Assembly (NCBI GenBank): GCA_028277745.1
Contig: JANQFR010000045.1
Span: 1 to 64,000, forward strand
Length of the DNA stretch: 64,000 nt
From: Phycisphaeraceae bacterium
Lineage (GTDB): Bacteria > Planctomycetota > Phycisphaerae > Phycisphaerales > Phycisphaeraceae
Direction: 5' to 3'
Within the stretch, counting starts at the first letter, position 1; each line of letters starts with the position of its first letter. The notes beneath the pieces were generated by a model that made no database searches, was not told the DNA's origin, and saw only the letters and a list, made by a program, of their open reading frames with translations. This document shows, piece by piece, positions 27,101-35,605 of the stretch. The position numbers and the translations under genes are program-made.

Positions 27101-28731
27101 CGCAGGGCGTCGGGGTTGCCGGGGTCGGCCTGAAGGACGGTCTCGATCTCCCTCTCCGCGGCGGCGCCCTGACGGGCCTGCAGGTACACCCTCGCCAGGT
27201 CGAGCCGGATCGCCGGGTTGTTGGGCAGCAGCTTGAGCAGTTGTTGGAGCCGGTCCGCGGCGGCGCCATACTCACGTAGCTGGCGGCGGGCGTTGGCCGA
27301 GATCAGCAGCAGCTCGGGGTTGCGGTCCTGCATCTGTGATGACGCCCGGTCGATGCGCTGCAGGCCTTGGCGGGTTTGTCCGTCCGCCAACAGGAGCTTG
27401 CCGCGGAGGACGTCCACCGCGGGCGAATCCTTGTTGAGTTTCTCGATATCCGTCGTAATGGCGACGGCCTGTTCGCGCAGCTGCTTTTTCTCCTCAGGCG
27501 TCTGCGCCGCGGCCGACTGCATGAGCAGCAGGTTCGCGGCCTCGAACGCCGCGCTGACCCTCAGGTCCGCCGCCTGGAGCACTTTCAGCGCCGGGCCGAC
27601 TTCACCCAGCTCCCGCGCCGCCATGAACGTGGCCAACGCCTCCGATTGTTGCCCCATCTGCTTCTGCAGCTGCCCGAGGGCGTACATCACGGCGATATTC
27701 TGAGCGTCGGCCTCGATGGCGGCGCGTAGCAGCAGCTCGGCGCGGAGTCGGCCACGCGTGATGCGGCGCTGCGTCGCCTGCTCGGCGTCGGGATCCGCCG
27801 GGGCGGGGTCCAGGATCGGCAGCACCCGGCTTACCCGCAGGATTGCGTGCGGCGGCTGGGGGTTTTCCAGCAACGCGGATTCGAGCTGATCGATCAGGGC
27901 GGACGCCTCATCGGCGTGGATCAACTGGTCCTTGTCGACGAACTGCGGATGAAGCAGCACTTCAAGACGCTGGAGCTTTTGCTCCAGGTCATCCGGGGCG
28001 GTGTCGAGGGCCAGACGTGAAAGCCGCAGCGCCTCATCCCGCAGTTGCTGGCCGAGTTGCACCTGGTCAGAGACGCTCTGCCCGGGCGGGTCGACGCGTC
28101 CGGCCTCGAAGAGGTTCCACATCGCCAGGTTGTGCAGGGCCTGCGGATCGTCGGGCCGCTGCTCCAGCACCTGGGCGAGGTCTTCCCGGGCTTGTTCGCG
28201 GTCGGCGAGCGGCATGTCGGCGGTCAGCCGGCGGGTCTGGACGGCGCCCCGCCATTTGCGGGCCGTGAGGTTGTCGGGATAGGCGTCGAGCCGCGCGTTG
28301 GCGAGGTCATAAATGATGTTGTTGTACGCCGGGCGGGCGTTCAGGTCGCGGCCGAAGCCGTCGAGCAATCGGTAGTACGCATCAAGCCGTTGCTCGTCGG
28401 CGGGCGTCAGATCGGTGGTTGCCCGGACAGCGTTCTGGATTTTGCTGAAATAGACGCGGGCCTTGACCGGGTTGGGGGCGTTGACAAGGTCGAGGACCCC
28501 GATGTATTTGTCCAGGAGCCCCACGTCGGTGGGGCGTTTAGAGATCGCGCGTTCGAGTTGAGGGATCGCCATCACGACATCGCCCTCGCTCAGGTACCGC
28601 TCAGCCCGTCGCAGGTAAGCGTCTGCGGAGCGATTGATGAAGACATACCAGAACCCCACGAGGCCAACGACCAGGATGACCAGGACGCCGGCGAGGACGA
28701 AGACGAATTTGGTGTTGACGCGGGCAGGCAT
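24169..28731 (-). CDS. Giant TPR protein of the exosortase/exopolysaccharide cluster
   Basis: About 1,520 residues. After one N-terminal membrane helix (VLAGVLVILVVGLVGFWYVF) the whole protein is made of tetratricopeptide repeats, with ends such as ALTLNPGLVVARQTLAQLYL and NNLAFLLASDLNDPRAAMP. It resembles the PrsT-type TPR protein found beside exosortases, which usually has about 900 residues and is often a lipoprotein, but this one is longer and membrane-anchored. It would face the periplasm and probably scaffolds polymer assembly or export. I prefer the ATG at 28729-28731 over the TTG two codons earlier. It starts about 50 bases after the exosortase stop. Confidence 0.85.
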   Translation of the reverse strand: MPARVNTKFVFVLAGVLVILVVGLVGFWYVFINRSADAYLRRAERYLSEGDVVMAIPQLERAISKRPTDVGLLDKYIGVLDLVNAPNPVKARVYFSKIQNAVRATTDLTPADEQRLDAYYRLLDGFGRDLNARPAYNNIIYDLANARLDAYPDNLTARKWRGAVQTRRLTADMPLADREQAREDLAQVLEQRPDDPQALHNLAMWNLFEAGRVDPPGQSVSDQVQLGQQLRDEALRLSRLALDTAPDDLEQKLQRLEVLLHPQFVDKDQLIHADEASALIDQLESALLENPQPPHAILRVSRVLPILDPAPADPDAEQATQRRITRGRLRAELLLRAAIEADAQNIAVMYALGQLQKQMGQQSEALATFMAARELGEVGPALKVLQAADLRVSAAFEAANLLLMQSAAAQTPEEKKQLREQAVAITTDIEKLNKDSPAVDVLRGKLLLADGQTRQGLQRIDRASSQMQDRNPELLLISANARRQLREYGAAADRLQQLLKLLPNNPAIRLDLARVYLQARQGAAAEREIETVLQADPGNPDALRLQATLLAASPNRVADAIAALEAIGARDDTKQRSALGQLYARAGRVDEARELLTQSFNENPADLRTLQALANLTPDLNDQLALVQQARDQGADRTAVDILERQLRWLASDTGQGADAEQRRAERSQMLQEAMQARIEAEDDPARKAIAEARLHLGLGERDQAEAALGRAKEVNPDHPALVQLEFELALQDQAWDVAEQKVEQAARLDLDLAKGDFLRGRLEAARNRAQPAIAAYRRALTLQPVHSEGWRQLGVVLARNDDFDEAAAALEKAIAQRPDNASALRTLSGVELKREQPDRALELIREALRYAPNDRSLLNQYLAMEQQYGNAERALEMRRQLAELDPGDLANRRAMILLEARVGQTETAIAQAQQMADENPDDRSAVVMLATAHRIGGDPASGRKVIERFLASRGSDATAEDRVALARYLVQINNGDALKAYQAARAMEDPQTRPVSRELGDLLFGRGMHDRAVVVYRELHQTDPQDQTVALRLAETLVKLSEFDEAQQVLATIDRQRIELDVLEAIIAANQGREEDALRKLNAALKSAPRRAELYVQRAAILAKDPQRLADAQRDLNQALTLNPGLVVARQTLAQLYLQRGEVAEARRELRNLLSRTPAYVPARVQLINLSFQRGDATGARSLIQEGEELFPNQATWPSLAARLAAQQQDLPGEIAGWRRALALQPDPGVVANLTVALIRNDQPTEALQVLSEQVDLVQNEPALKALRGRALAADGQAEPARQVFLNALRQTRNFPQFAAVAGQARQTYPPDQAADLIGEIDTPAQVVWSQIVLAQIDMAQRRFAEAAARLQTASERVGDEALRNQIRQMRAISLQSNGDVAEAASTYRELLETQPENVGALNNLAFLLASDLNDPRAAMPLAEKAAGLAPQNARVLDTLGLVQLMLEDPESARSTLERSLAIEPFAANCYHLGMVYAQTNRPERAAEMFRRAIEMAEQEQDSDMMNNAQTALAALTQE

Positions 28732-28781
28732 GAGCAACGGGCTCCGTATACGGTCGGCGACTCAAAAAGGCGCCGTGCGGA

Positions 28782-30860
28782 TCATGAGGGTTCTGAAACC
28801 GTGTCTAAAGGCCATCTTCCTTCGGCGACGTCGACCCAGTCGGGCAGGCAGGCCATGATTTCGGGCAGCAGTCCAGAGAGCAGCGACGCGGCGCGTTGTT
28901 CGGCGAGCTTCGAGTCGGTGACGTCGAAACACTGGATCTCGATCTTGCAGTAGTAAGCGAATCGATCGGTCGGGTCGAAGCCGTTAGCGCGGACTTCATC
29001 GGGATTGGCGAAGAAGCCGCCGTTGGCGGCGAAGAAGTAGACAACATTGGATGCCTGCCTCCCCTGGCTGTCGGAGAAGGCGAATACGGTCGCGGGCACG
29101 TCGGTGGTCGGGATGCGGGACTCGCCACGTGCGACGGCGGAGGCCGCGTAAATCTGGGTCGAGCCGTCGGGCTGACGTTCGGTCACGTAGTCCGGGCCGT
29201 TGACGTCCAGAACCGCCGAGTACTTGCCCAGCCATTGAGCCCCTGCGGCGGTGAAGCACCGTTCGGGCACGTGCGGCACGGTGTCGGCGGTGCCGGTGTA
29301 ATACGCCACGTGGATCCGCACCTGCCGCCCCGGCGTCCCCTTGGGCCAACTGGTGTCTTCGTACACCCAGCTGATGTATTCGGTGGTGCCCAACTCGCCC
29401 TCCATCTCTTTGCTCAGCGGCGGGTCCTGGTGGATCAGTTTCCAGGGGCCGGCCTGGGCGGGGATCATGTAGAGATGCTCGCGGACAGGGACGGCCTGCT
29501 TGTGCAGGACCGTCTGGGTGGCGGCGATCACCGTGCCCTGCACCACGGTGCTGGCCAAGAGGACGCCCGCGACCAGACACATGGCGGCCGTCGAGCGCGT
29601 CGCGGCGGCCCGGGCGCCGGGCGGGATGAGCTTCCGCAGCAGCACGAGCGCCAGCGCGGTTGACACGAGGGCGGCGGGCAGCAGCGTCCACGAGAGCCGG
29701 GCGCCCATCACCTCCAGCACGGCCGGGACCAGCGGCAGTCGCAGCGGCGGGATGGGGTTCGCCAGCGTCAGCCAATAGATCGCCCCGGCGATCACGACGA
29801 TCGCGGCGCCGGCGGCGGTCAGCAACGCCCCCCTGCCGAGGGACAACACGCTTTTCTCCTGACGCTCAGGCGGCGGGTAGGCGGCCTGGCCGTTCGCGGC
29901 GGCGGGGTCATGCGCGTGGCGGTGGGGGTCGGTCACCACGATCTTGTCCAAAACCCAGCCCAGCAGCAGGAACAGGCCGGCGGCGGGGATGAGCATGAGC
30001 ATGCCCACGAAGGTGTGGAAGTCGCCGCTGGCCATGTCCGGGTTGTAGAGGTACAGCAGGCCGAGGGTCGTGACCCGGCCGATGTTGACCGCCACCGCGA
30101 TCGGCACCGCCATCAGACACATCGCCAGCCGCTGCCACCACGGCCGGGGGAACAGGAACGCCAGCGCCACGCCCAGCGCCAGGAACGCCATGAGCATCCG
30201 CAGCCCGGCGCACGCCTCGGCGACGTTGAGGCTCTCGGTCGCCGCCACCGGCACGCCGTTGACGATCTTGTGGAACGTCAGGTCGATGGTCGACCCGCGG
30301 TTTTCCACGTCGATGAAACCGGGGACGAACACGGTGAAGAACTTGAGCGCGACCGTCGCCCCCTCGGCGGCGATGAACTGGAGCTTGACCGCGATCAACG
30401 CCCAGATCCGCTCCGCCACCTTGACGGCGAAAACCAGGTAGAGGATCGGGAACCACAGGACCCGCATCATGTCGCGGCCAAGCACGAACAGCACCAGCCC
30501 GAACAGCGTCAGGATCATGCTGTAGCCCTGAAACATGTCGTTGCGGCCCGGGAAGATCCAGAACGCGTAGCTGAACAGCCCGATGAACATGATCGGCAGC
30601 CCCCACCAGCTGACGCGGCGCTGCTGCTGGGCCAGCCGCTGGCGGTTCTGATAGATGTAGTAGATCGCGATGAGCGGTACGATCAGAGCGTGGGACCAGT
30701 CATTATCCGACAGGGCGATCCGCCAGGTGCGGTAAAGGTGGTTCCAGTGAAGAGCGACAAAAAGCCCGCCTAGCGCAGCGATCCAGAGCCAGCCCTCACG
30801 TGTAATGAGAGGCGGGTGCGAAGGTTGACTGGCAAGGCTGGCCGTGGGGGCCGTGGTCAT
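28782..30860 (-). CDS. Exosortase fused to EpsI-type domain
   Basis: The 692-residue protein has about eight N-terminal membrane helices of the exosortase/archaeosortase family. It carries the complete catalytic set: AEACAGLR (Cys217), NIGRVTTL (Arg262) and GDFHTFVG (His282). After further helices near 345-430, the C-terminal part (about 455-690) is an EpsI-like soluble domain (AQAGPWKLIHQDPPLS, VHVAYYTGTADTVPHVPERCF). Exosortases cut PEP-CTERM proteins at the outer face of the inner membrane and are tied to exopolysaccharide production. At least three PEP-CTERM substrates are encoded in this window. Confidence 0.94.
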   Translation of the reverse strand: MTTAPTASLASQPSHPPLITREGWLWIAALGGLFVALHWNHLYRTWRIALSDNDWSHALIVPLIAIYYIYQNRQRLAQQQRRVSWWGLPIMFIGLFSYAFWIFPGRNDMFQGYSMILTLFGLVLFVLGRDMMRVLWFPILYLVFAVKVAERIWALIAVKLQFIAAEGATVALKFFTVFVPGFIDVENRGSTIDLTFHKIVNGVPVAATESLNVAEACAGLRMLMAFLALGVALAFLFPRPWWQRLAMCLMAVPIAVAVNIGRVTTLGLLYLYNPDMASGDFHTFVGMLMLIPAAGLFLLLGWVLDKIVVTDPHRHAHDPAAANGQAAYPPPERQEKSVLSLGRGALLTAAGAAIVVIAGAIYWLTLANPIPPLRLPLVPAVLEVMGARLSWTLLPAALVSTALALVLLRKLIPPGARAAATRSTAAMCLVAGVLLASTVVQGTVIAATQTVLHKQAVPVREHLYMIPAQAGPWKLIHQDPPLSKEMEGELGTTEYISWVYEDTSWPKGTPGRQVRIHVAYYTGTADTVPHVPERCFTAAGAQWLGKYSAVLDVNGPDYVTERQPDGSTQIYAASAVARGESRIPTTDVPATVFAFSDSQGRQASNVVYFFAANGGFFANPDEVRANGFDPTDRFAYYCKIEIQCFDVTDSKLAEQRAASLLSGLLPEIMACLPDWVDVAEGRWPLDTVSEPS

Positions 30861-31181
30861 CCGGAAATGCGTCTCCCTGGAGGAGTTGGGCGGCCAACTC
30901 AGCGTTCGCGGTGATCTGGAGCCAACCGGCTCCTCCCATCCTGATCTTACGCCGCTGCGGCCTGACTGGTTCGAAAAGGGCCCGATAACGTTGGCGGGCA
31001 GGCTGAGGCGCTGCCGTCAGCGTCCTTTCGGTCGGTGGGGTCCATCCCGGTGAGGGGCGGACACCTTGTCCGACCCGTGGTGACTCAGCGCATCTGACAA
31101 CTCTACCACCGATTCGGCGCGGTGCGAAATCGGTTGGCACGATTTCGGTCAGATTCCGGTTAGTTTATTTGGGGAAAGAGG
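30861..31181. other. Intergenic region inside the exopolysaccharide cluster
   Basis: This is 321 bases between the export lipoprotein gene and the exosortase gene. It has a 6-base hairpin at 30918-30933 (GGAGCC / GGCTCC) and no gene I can support. It could hold an internal promoter for the exosortase-to-WecA genes. Confidence 0.45.
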
Positions 31182-32660
31182 TTAGAAATCGTCTTGGCTG
31201 CCGAAGACGTCTTCGTTGAAGTTGCGGTCCAGCACGAAGCCGAAGCCGTAGCTGACCCGCAGGCCGTTACGGAAGACCGCCAGCGGCGTGGCCCAGAAGT
31301 TGGTGCCGACGTTGATCAGGTCGTCCTGCTGCAGGTAGAAGTCCGGCTCGGTGCCCTCGAAGATGGCCCGGACGTTTAAACGGACCATGGCCTCCTGATT
31401 GTCACCCACGCGGCGGACCAGATCGACGCGTTCGGGGATCGCGACGGGCGAGAGGTTGCCGGCCGAGGCGATCAACTGCTTGAGGGTCAGGTCCTTCTCA
31501 CCGGGGATGGTGTAGGCGCCGGGCCGGTTGATCTGGCCCATGATGTAAACGAAGCCCGCGGTCGGGTCGGGGACGCGGATGACGTCGCCGGGGCGGATGA
31601 TGATGTTGTAGCGCATGTCGCCGTTGAGCAGCCGGTCATAGGGGATCTCGATGATCCGCTGGGTGATGAGTTCGCCCAGTTCGTCGGCTTTCTCGAGCTG
31701 GGCGGTGGTGACATCACCGGGGCCGCCGCCCTGAACCTTGACCCACTTGCCGCCGGCGAAGACCCACTGCCCGGCGTCGCGGTCCTCGTCGAGCCCGCCC
31801 GCCACGGCCGAGGGCGCCGCGGGCTTGTCCGCGTCGGCGCCGCCGTCCTGCGGCTGGGCCGGGCCGCTTTCGGGCTGTTCGATGCCTTCCATGAGGTCTT
31901 CGATCAGCTGCGAGGGGTCCTGGGGCGCCGGTTGGGCGGGTTCGTCTTCAACGGTGGTGTCGCCGGTGACGTCCGGCCGCTCACCGGCGACCTCAGGCGT
32001 CAGCGGGGTCTGGCGGAAGATGCGCAGCTTCTTGGTCCGGCCGGGCACGCCCCGCGCCAGCGCCAGCGCGTCGAGGAGGCGGAAGTCGGGCTTGGGGATG
32101 ACATAGGTGCCGATCGCGGTGCCGCCCTGCAACGGCTCGCCGATCACGCTGAAGGTGTTCTGCCGTGATTCCTGCAGCACGACGCCGACCGTGGCGTTGC
32201 GCAGGATGCCTTTACGTTCGAGCACTGCGGCGATCTCGTTCTCCAACTGGCTGGGGCTGAGCCCCGCCGCCTTGACCGGGCCGACGGTCGTCAGCCGGAT
32301 CACGCCGGTCTCGTCGACCCGGCGGGTGATGACGGTCTCGACGCCCGGCTGGACCAGCTCAAACACCGTTACCGTGATCAGGTCGCCCGGGCCGATGACG
32401 TATTCGCGCATGTCCGGGATCAGGTCCGCGGGCCGGACGCTGGTGATTTCCAGCGCCTCGCTGGTGTTCGCTTCGATCACGTCAAAGCGGTCGAGGATCG
32501 GCAGCGTGACCGGCGTGTGCTCCCAGCGGCCGACCACCGACGGATCGAGGAACGAGTCGGTCTCGCACCCGACCGCCGCGAGCAGCGTGGCCGCGGCCAG
32601 CGCCCACATCCCGATCCGCCCCGCACGCCCGTTCATCCGCTTGATATTGAAGTGACTCAA
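31182..32660 (-). CDS. Wza-type polysaccharide export lipoprotein
   Basis: The 492-residue protein carries a lipoprotein signal (LAAATLLAAVGC), the poly-saccharide export domain (YVIGPGDLITVTVFEL, then TRRVDETGVIRLTTVGPVKAAG) and SLBB-type ligand-binding repeats (GFVYIMGQINRPGAYTIPG). It should form the outer-membrane channel for the exopolysaccharide. An unusual Pro/Gln/Asp-rich insert lies at about residues 225-300. The frame opens with a TTG at 32660, supported by GAGGAG seven bases upstream. An ATG eight codons later is the alternative. It heads the cluster and is divergent from gpsA. Confidence 0.93.
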   Translation of the reverse strand: MSHFNIKRMNGRAGRIGMWALAAATLLAAVGCETDSFLDPSVVGRWEHTPVTLPILDRFDVIEANTSEALEITSVRPADLIPDMREYVIGPGDLITVTVFELVQPGVETVITRRVDETGVIRLTTVGPVKAAGLSPSQLENEIAAVLERKGILRNATVGVVLQESRQNTFSVIGEPLQGGTAIGTYVIPKPDFRLLDALALARGVPGRTKKLRIFRQTPLTPEVAGERPDVTGDTTVEDEPAQPAPQDPSQLIEDLMEGIEQPESGPAQPQDGGADADKPAAPSAVAGGLDEDRDAGQWVFAGGKWVKVQGGGPGDVTTAQLEKADELGELITQRIIEIPYDRLLNGDMRYNIIIRPGDVIRVPDPTAGFVYIMGQINRPGAYTIPGEKDLTLKQLIASAGNLSPVAIPERVDLVRRVGDNQEAMVRLNVRAIFEGTEPDFYLQQDDLINVGTNFWATPLAVFRNGLRVSYGFGFVLDRNFNEDVFGSQDDF

Positions 32661-32906
32661 CGTCGAACTCCTCGATTGGCTTGATCAGACGATCGGTCAG
32701 CGCCGTTGCCGGCCGGTCGCCTCCCCTGATCTAAATGATCCGATTATCTTAAACCATCGCCCGTCGCAACGCACCCGCGTCGGCCGCAGCCGGTTGTTTT
32801 CCTCTATCTTCGGCCCATCGCCACCGTGGGCTGAAGTCGTCGCCCCTTGCTCTTACCGGAACTTGCCCCCAAACTACGTCGAACCCCTTACGCCGGGCCA
32901 CGCCCT

Positions 32907-33932
32907 ATGAACCACATCACCATCATCGGCGACGGCGCCATGGGCACCGTCCTGGCCCTGATGCTCCACGCCCGCGGCGCCCAGGTCTGCGTCTGGGGGG
33001 TGTCCGCCCGGTCGATCGACGACATGATCCAGGCCCGCGAAAACCGCCGCTACCTCCCGGGACACCCCCTGCCCGACGCGATCCAGCTGACCGCCGATCC
33101 TGACGCCGCTTTTCGGGGGACGGAACTCGCCCTCAACGCTACGCCGACCCAGTACATCCGCGACGTCTGGACCCGGCTCGCGCCGCACCTGCCCCCCGGC
33201 CTCCCCATCGCCTCCGTCGCCAAGGGGATCGAAACAGACACCCTCCTGCGGCCGACCCAGATCATCGCCGATGTCCTGGCGCCCCCCCCCGCCGACCCCG
33301 GCCGCGCCGCCCACCCCCTGGCCGCCGTGTCCGGGCCGACCGTGGCGCACGAACTGGCTTTGTGTCTGCCCGCCACGGTCTGCGCCGCTTCCGATGATCC
33401 TGGCTTCGCCAGGAGCCTTCAGTCCACATTAACGACTGATTGGTTAAGGGTTTATACTAATTTCGACCTGATTGGCGTGGAGCTTGCCGGGGCGTTGAAG
33501 AACGTGATCGCCCTCGCCGCCGGCATCCTCGACGGCCTGGAGGCGGGCAACAACGCCAAATCCGCGCTGCTCGCGCGCGGTCTTGCCGAGATCACCCGCC
33601 TCGGCATGGCGATGGGCGCCCGGCAGGAGACGTTTTTCGGCGTCGCGGGCGTCGGCGACCTGGCGACCACCTGCTTCTCCCCCACCGGCCGCAACCGCTC
33701 CTGCGGCGAGCTGCTGGGCCGGGGCCGCTCGCTTGACGAGGCGTTAGCGGAGATCCACGGCGTCGTCGAAGGCGTGCCCACCACCCGCAGCGTCGTCTTG
33801 CTGGCGGAAAAGCACCGCGTCGACATGCCCATCACCCAGGCCATCCACGCGGTCCTGTTCGAGGGCCTCGACCCGCGCGAGGGCATCACCCGCCTGATGG
33901 CCCGCGACCCCAAGCCCGAGCGGGTGGGCTGA
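32907..33932 (+). CDS. gpsA: Glycerol-3-phosphate dehydrogenase [NAD(P)+]
   Basis: GpsA reduces dihydroxyacetone phosphate to sn-glycerol-3-phosphate for phospholipid synthesis. The ATG at 32907 gives 341 residues and places the NAD motif at the very start (ITIIGDGAMGTVLALML). Other signatures are SVAKGIE, SGPTVAHELA, the catalytic-lysine region GVELAGALKNVIALAAGI and GNNAKSALLARGLAEITRLG, then GVAGVGDLATTCFSPTGRNR. The upstream in-frame start at 32847 would add 20 residues before the Rossmann fold. It is divergent from the Wza-type gene. Confidence 0.95.
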   Translation: MNHITIIGDGAMGTVLALMLHARGAQVCVWGVSARSIDDMIQARENRRYLPGHPLPDAIQLTADPDAAFRGTELALNATPTQYIRDVWTRLAPHLPPGLPIASVAKGIETDTLLRPTQIIADVLAPPPADPGRAAHPLAAVSGPTVAHELALCLPATVCAASDDPGFARSLQSTLTTDWLRVYTNFDLIGVELAGALKNVIALAAGILDGLEAGNNAKSALLARGLAEITRLGMAMGARQETFFGVAGVGDLATTCFSPTGRNRSCGELLGRGRSLDEALAEIHGVVEGVPTTRSVVLLAEKHRVDMPITQAIHAVLFEGLDPREGITRLMARDPKPERVG

Positions 33933-33989
33933 TCAAATCTGCGCGCGATCTTCATGCTGTCTGGACCGCTGGCCGGTATGTTCTGCGTC

Positions 33990-34466
33990 ATGCAAACCGT
34001 TCTTTTTATCTGTACGGGTAATTACTACCGCAGCCGTTACGCCGAGGTGCGGTTCAACGTGATCGCCTCCCGGCGGCGCCTGGACTGGCGGGCCGACTCG
34101 GCCGGGCTGCGGGTGGACTTCGCTCAGAAGCAGAACGTCGGGCCCATGTCGGCCGACGCGGTCCGGGCCCTGCGGCGGCGCGGCATCGATCCCACGCCCC
34201 ACCTGCGGATGCCCCGCCCCTTGACCCGCACCGGCCTCCTCCAGGCCGACCGCGTCGTCGCGATGCTCCGCGATGAGCACTACCTCATGCTGGCCGCCCA
34301 ATGCCCCGGCTGGGAGCAGGTCGTCAGTTATTGGGACATCCAGGACCGCCCGCCCTCGGATGAATACGACCCGCTCGCGGTGATCGACGCCGAGTTGGAG
34401 CCGCTTATCGATGGCCTGAACCGAGCCCCGCGGCTTTTCGCAGCTTCTGCAGTTCCGTCGGCGTGA
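33990..34466 (+). CDS. Low-molecular-weight protein tyrosine phosphatase-like protein
   Basis: From the ATG at 33990 the protein has 158 residues and begins with a phosphatase P-loop, FICTGNYYRSRYAE, which has the required Cys8-x5-Arg14-Ser. A possible general-acid Asp is in YWDIQDRPPSDEYDP near residue 115. In exopolysaccharide systems such phosphatases (Wzb) remove phosphate from Wzc-type kinases. This one lies 1.3 kb from the Wza-type gene, though in a different transcription unit. The 3' end overlaps the end of rluB by 62 bases on the opposite strand. Confidence 0.82.
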   Translation: MQTVLFICTGNYYRSRYAEVRFNVIASRRRLDWRADSAGLRVDFAQKQNVGPMSADAVRALRRRGIDPTPHLRMPRPLTRTGLLQADRVVAMLRDEHYLMLAAQCPGWEQVVSYWDIQDRPPSDEYDPLAVIDAELEPLIDGLNRAPRLFAASAVPSA

Positions 34467-35250
34467 GCGGCCGCCACCCGCCCACGGGCACGCCCTTGAG
34501 CTGCACCGGGCCGATCGCGGTGCGCTTGAGCTTGCGCACGTTGTAACCCAGCCGGGCGAGCAGTCGGCGGATCTCGCGGTTCTGCCCCTCGCGCAGGGTG
34601 ACGCCGATCGTGGTCCGGTCGCCGCGCTGGGCGTCGCGTTCGTGGCCGAGGATGCGGACCGATTCCATGGCGGCCCGTTTGGGCCTGGGGTCGGCCGCGT
34701 CGGCGGGGCGGTGGGCGAGAATCAGGCCGTCGCGTAGCTTCGCGGCGTCCTCCTGGGTGAGCCGACCCTTGATCTTCACCTCGTAGCGCTTGGCGACCTC
34801 GTAACGCGGGTGGGTGAGCCGGTTGGCGAGTTCGCCGTCGTTGGTCAGGAGGATGAGCCCGGTCGAGTCGGCGTCGAGCCGGCCCACGGGGAACAGCCGC
34901 GGGGCGCCGGGGTGGTCGACCAGGTCGATGACGCGGGTCCGGCCCTCGGGGTCGTCGTTGGTGGAGATCACCTTCCGCGGCTTATTGACCATGACGTAGA
35001 CCTGCCCGCCCTTGCCGCGTCGGGGCCGGGGCAGTTCCTCGCCGTCGACCGCGATGCGGTCGCGCCCCGGATCGACCCACGCGGGCAGTTGGGTGACGCG
35101 GTCGCCGTTAACGGTGACCCGCCCATCGGTGATGTACTGCTCGCAGTCGCGGCGCGACGCCACGCCGGCGTTGGCCAGCGCCTTCTGCAGGCGGATGCCG
35201 CGCGACGCGTCGGTGTATGGCGATGGGTTATGGCTGTTCGACTTGCTCAT
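34405..35250 (-). CDS. rluB: Pseudouridine synthase, RsuA/RluB family
   Basis: The 281-residue protein has an N-terminal S4 RNA-binding domain (IRLQKALANAGVASRRDCEQ, about 19-65) and the catalytic domain with PVGRLDADSTGLILLTNDG (catalytic Asp126) and the late motifs REGQNREIRRLLARLG and LKRTAIGPVQL. RluB modifies U2605 of 23S rRNA; RsuA or RluE activity cannot be excluded. The 3' end overlaps the converging phosphatase gene. The start overlaps the small membrane protein gene by 23 bases. Confidence 0.92.
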   Translation of the reverse strand: MSKSNSHNPSPYTDASRGIRLQKALANAGVASRRDCEQYITDGRVTVNGDRVTQLPAWVDPGRDRIAVDGEELPRPRRGKGGQVYVMVNKPRKVISTNDDPEGRTRVIDLVDHPGAPRLFPVGRLDADSTGLILLTNDGELANRLTHPRYEVAKRYEVKIKGRLTQEDAAKLRDGLILAHRPADAADPRPKRAAMESVRILGHERDAQRGDRTTIGVTLREGQNREIRRLLARLGYNVRKLKRTAIGPVQLKGVPVGGWRPLTPTELQKLRKAAGLGSGHR

Positions 35251-35401
35251 GCTCGGCTTCGAGTTCGTGCATCCGCAGCATCGCCCGGCGGTCGATCAGC
35301 CAGATCGAGGCGACCGCGACCCCCAGCATGACCGTGAACACGATCAGGCGGGTGCGGATCGGCGCCATCGGCGCGCCACGGCCGGGCGGGGCGGGGGGCA
35401 T
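35228..35401 (-). CDS. Small single-helix membrane protein
   Basis: This is a 57-residue frame from the ATG at 35399-35401, with a second ATG at 35366-35368. It has one membrane helix (RLIVFTVMLGVAVASIWLI) followed by a charged tail (RRAMLRMHELEAEHEQVEQ). Its end overlaps the start of rluB by 23 bases, suggesting coupling. No family is recognised. It could also be a chance frame. Confidence 0.45.
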   Translation of the reverse strand: MPPAPPGRGAPMAPIRTRLIVFTVMLGVAVASIWLIDRRAMLRMHELEAEHEQVEQP

Positions 35402-35605
35402 CGCATCATGATAGAGGCAAACCCCGCCCCGGCGCCGCGCTGGCGGGCGTCTTCCCTTTGTTCGTTGTCTCATTGTCGCTGCGCTTTGTCTGTCGGCCAA
35501 GATATTCATAAGAGCGGCGTGCTGTCCCCGATGAGATAAGCCCGTTCGCCGGCGGGGACGCGGAATTCAGGAAGATGATCCATGCCTGACTTACTCCAAT
35601 GAAAC

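Noticed and set aside
30796-31140. 114-codon minus-strand frame between the export and exosortase genes
   Set aside because: It runs into the exosortase start in another frame and has no domain. The residues are Arg/Pro/Thr-rich, as in noncoding GC-rich DNA.
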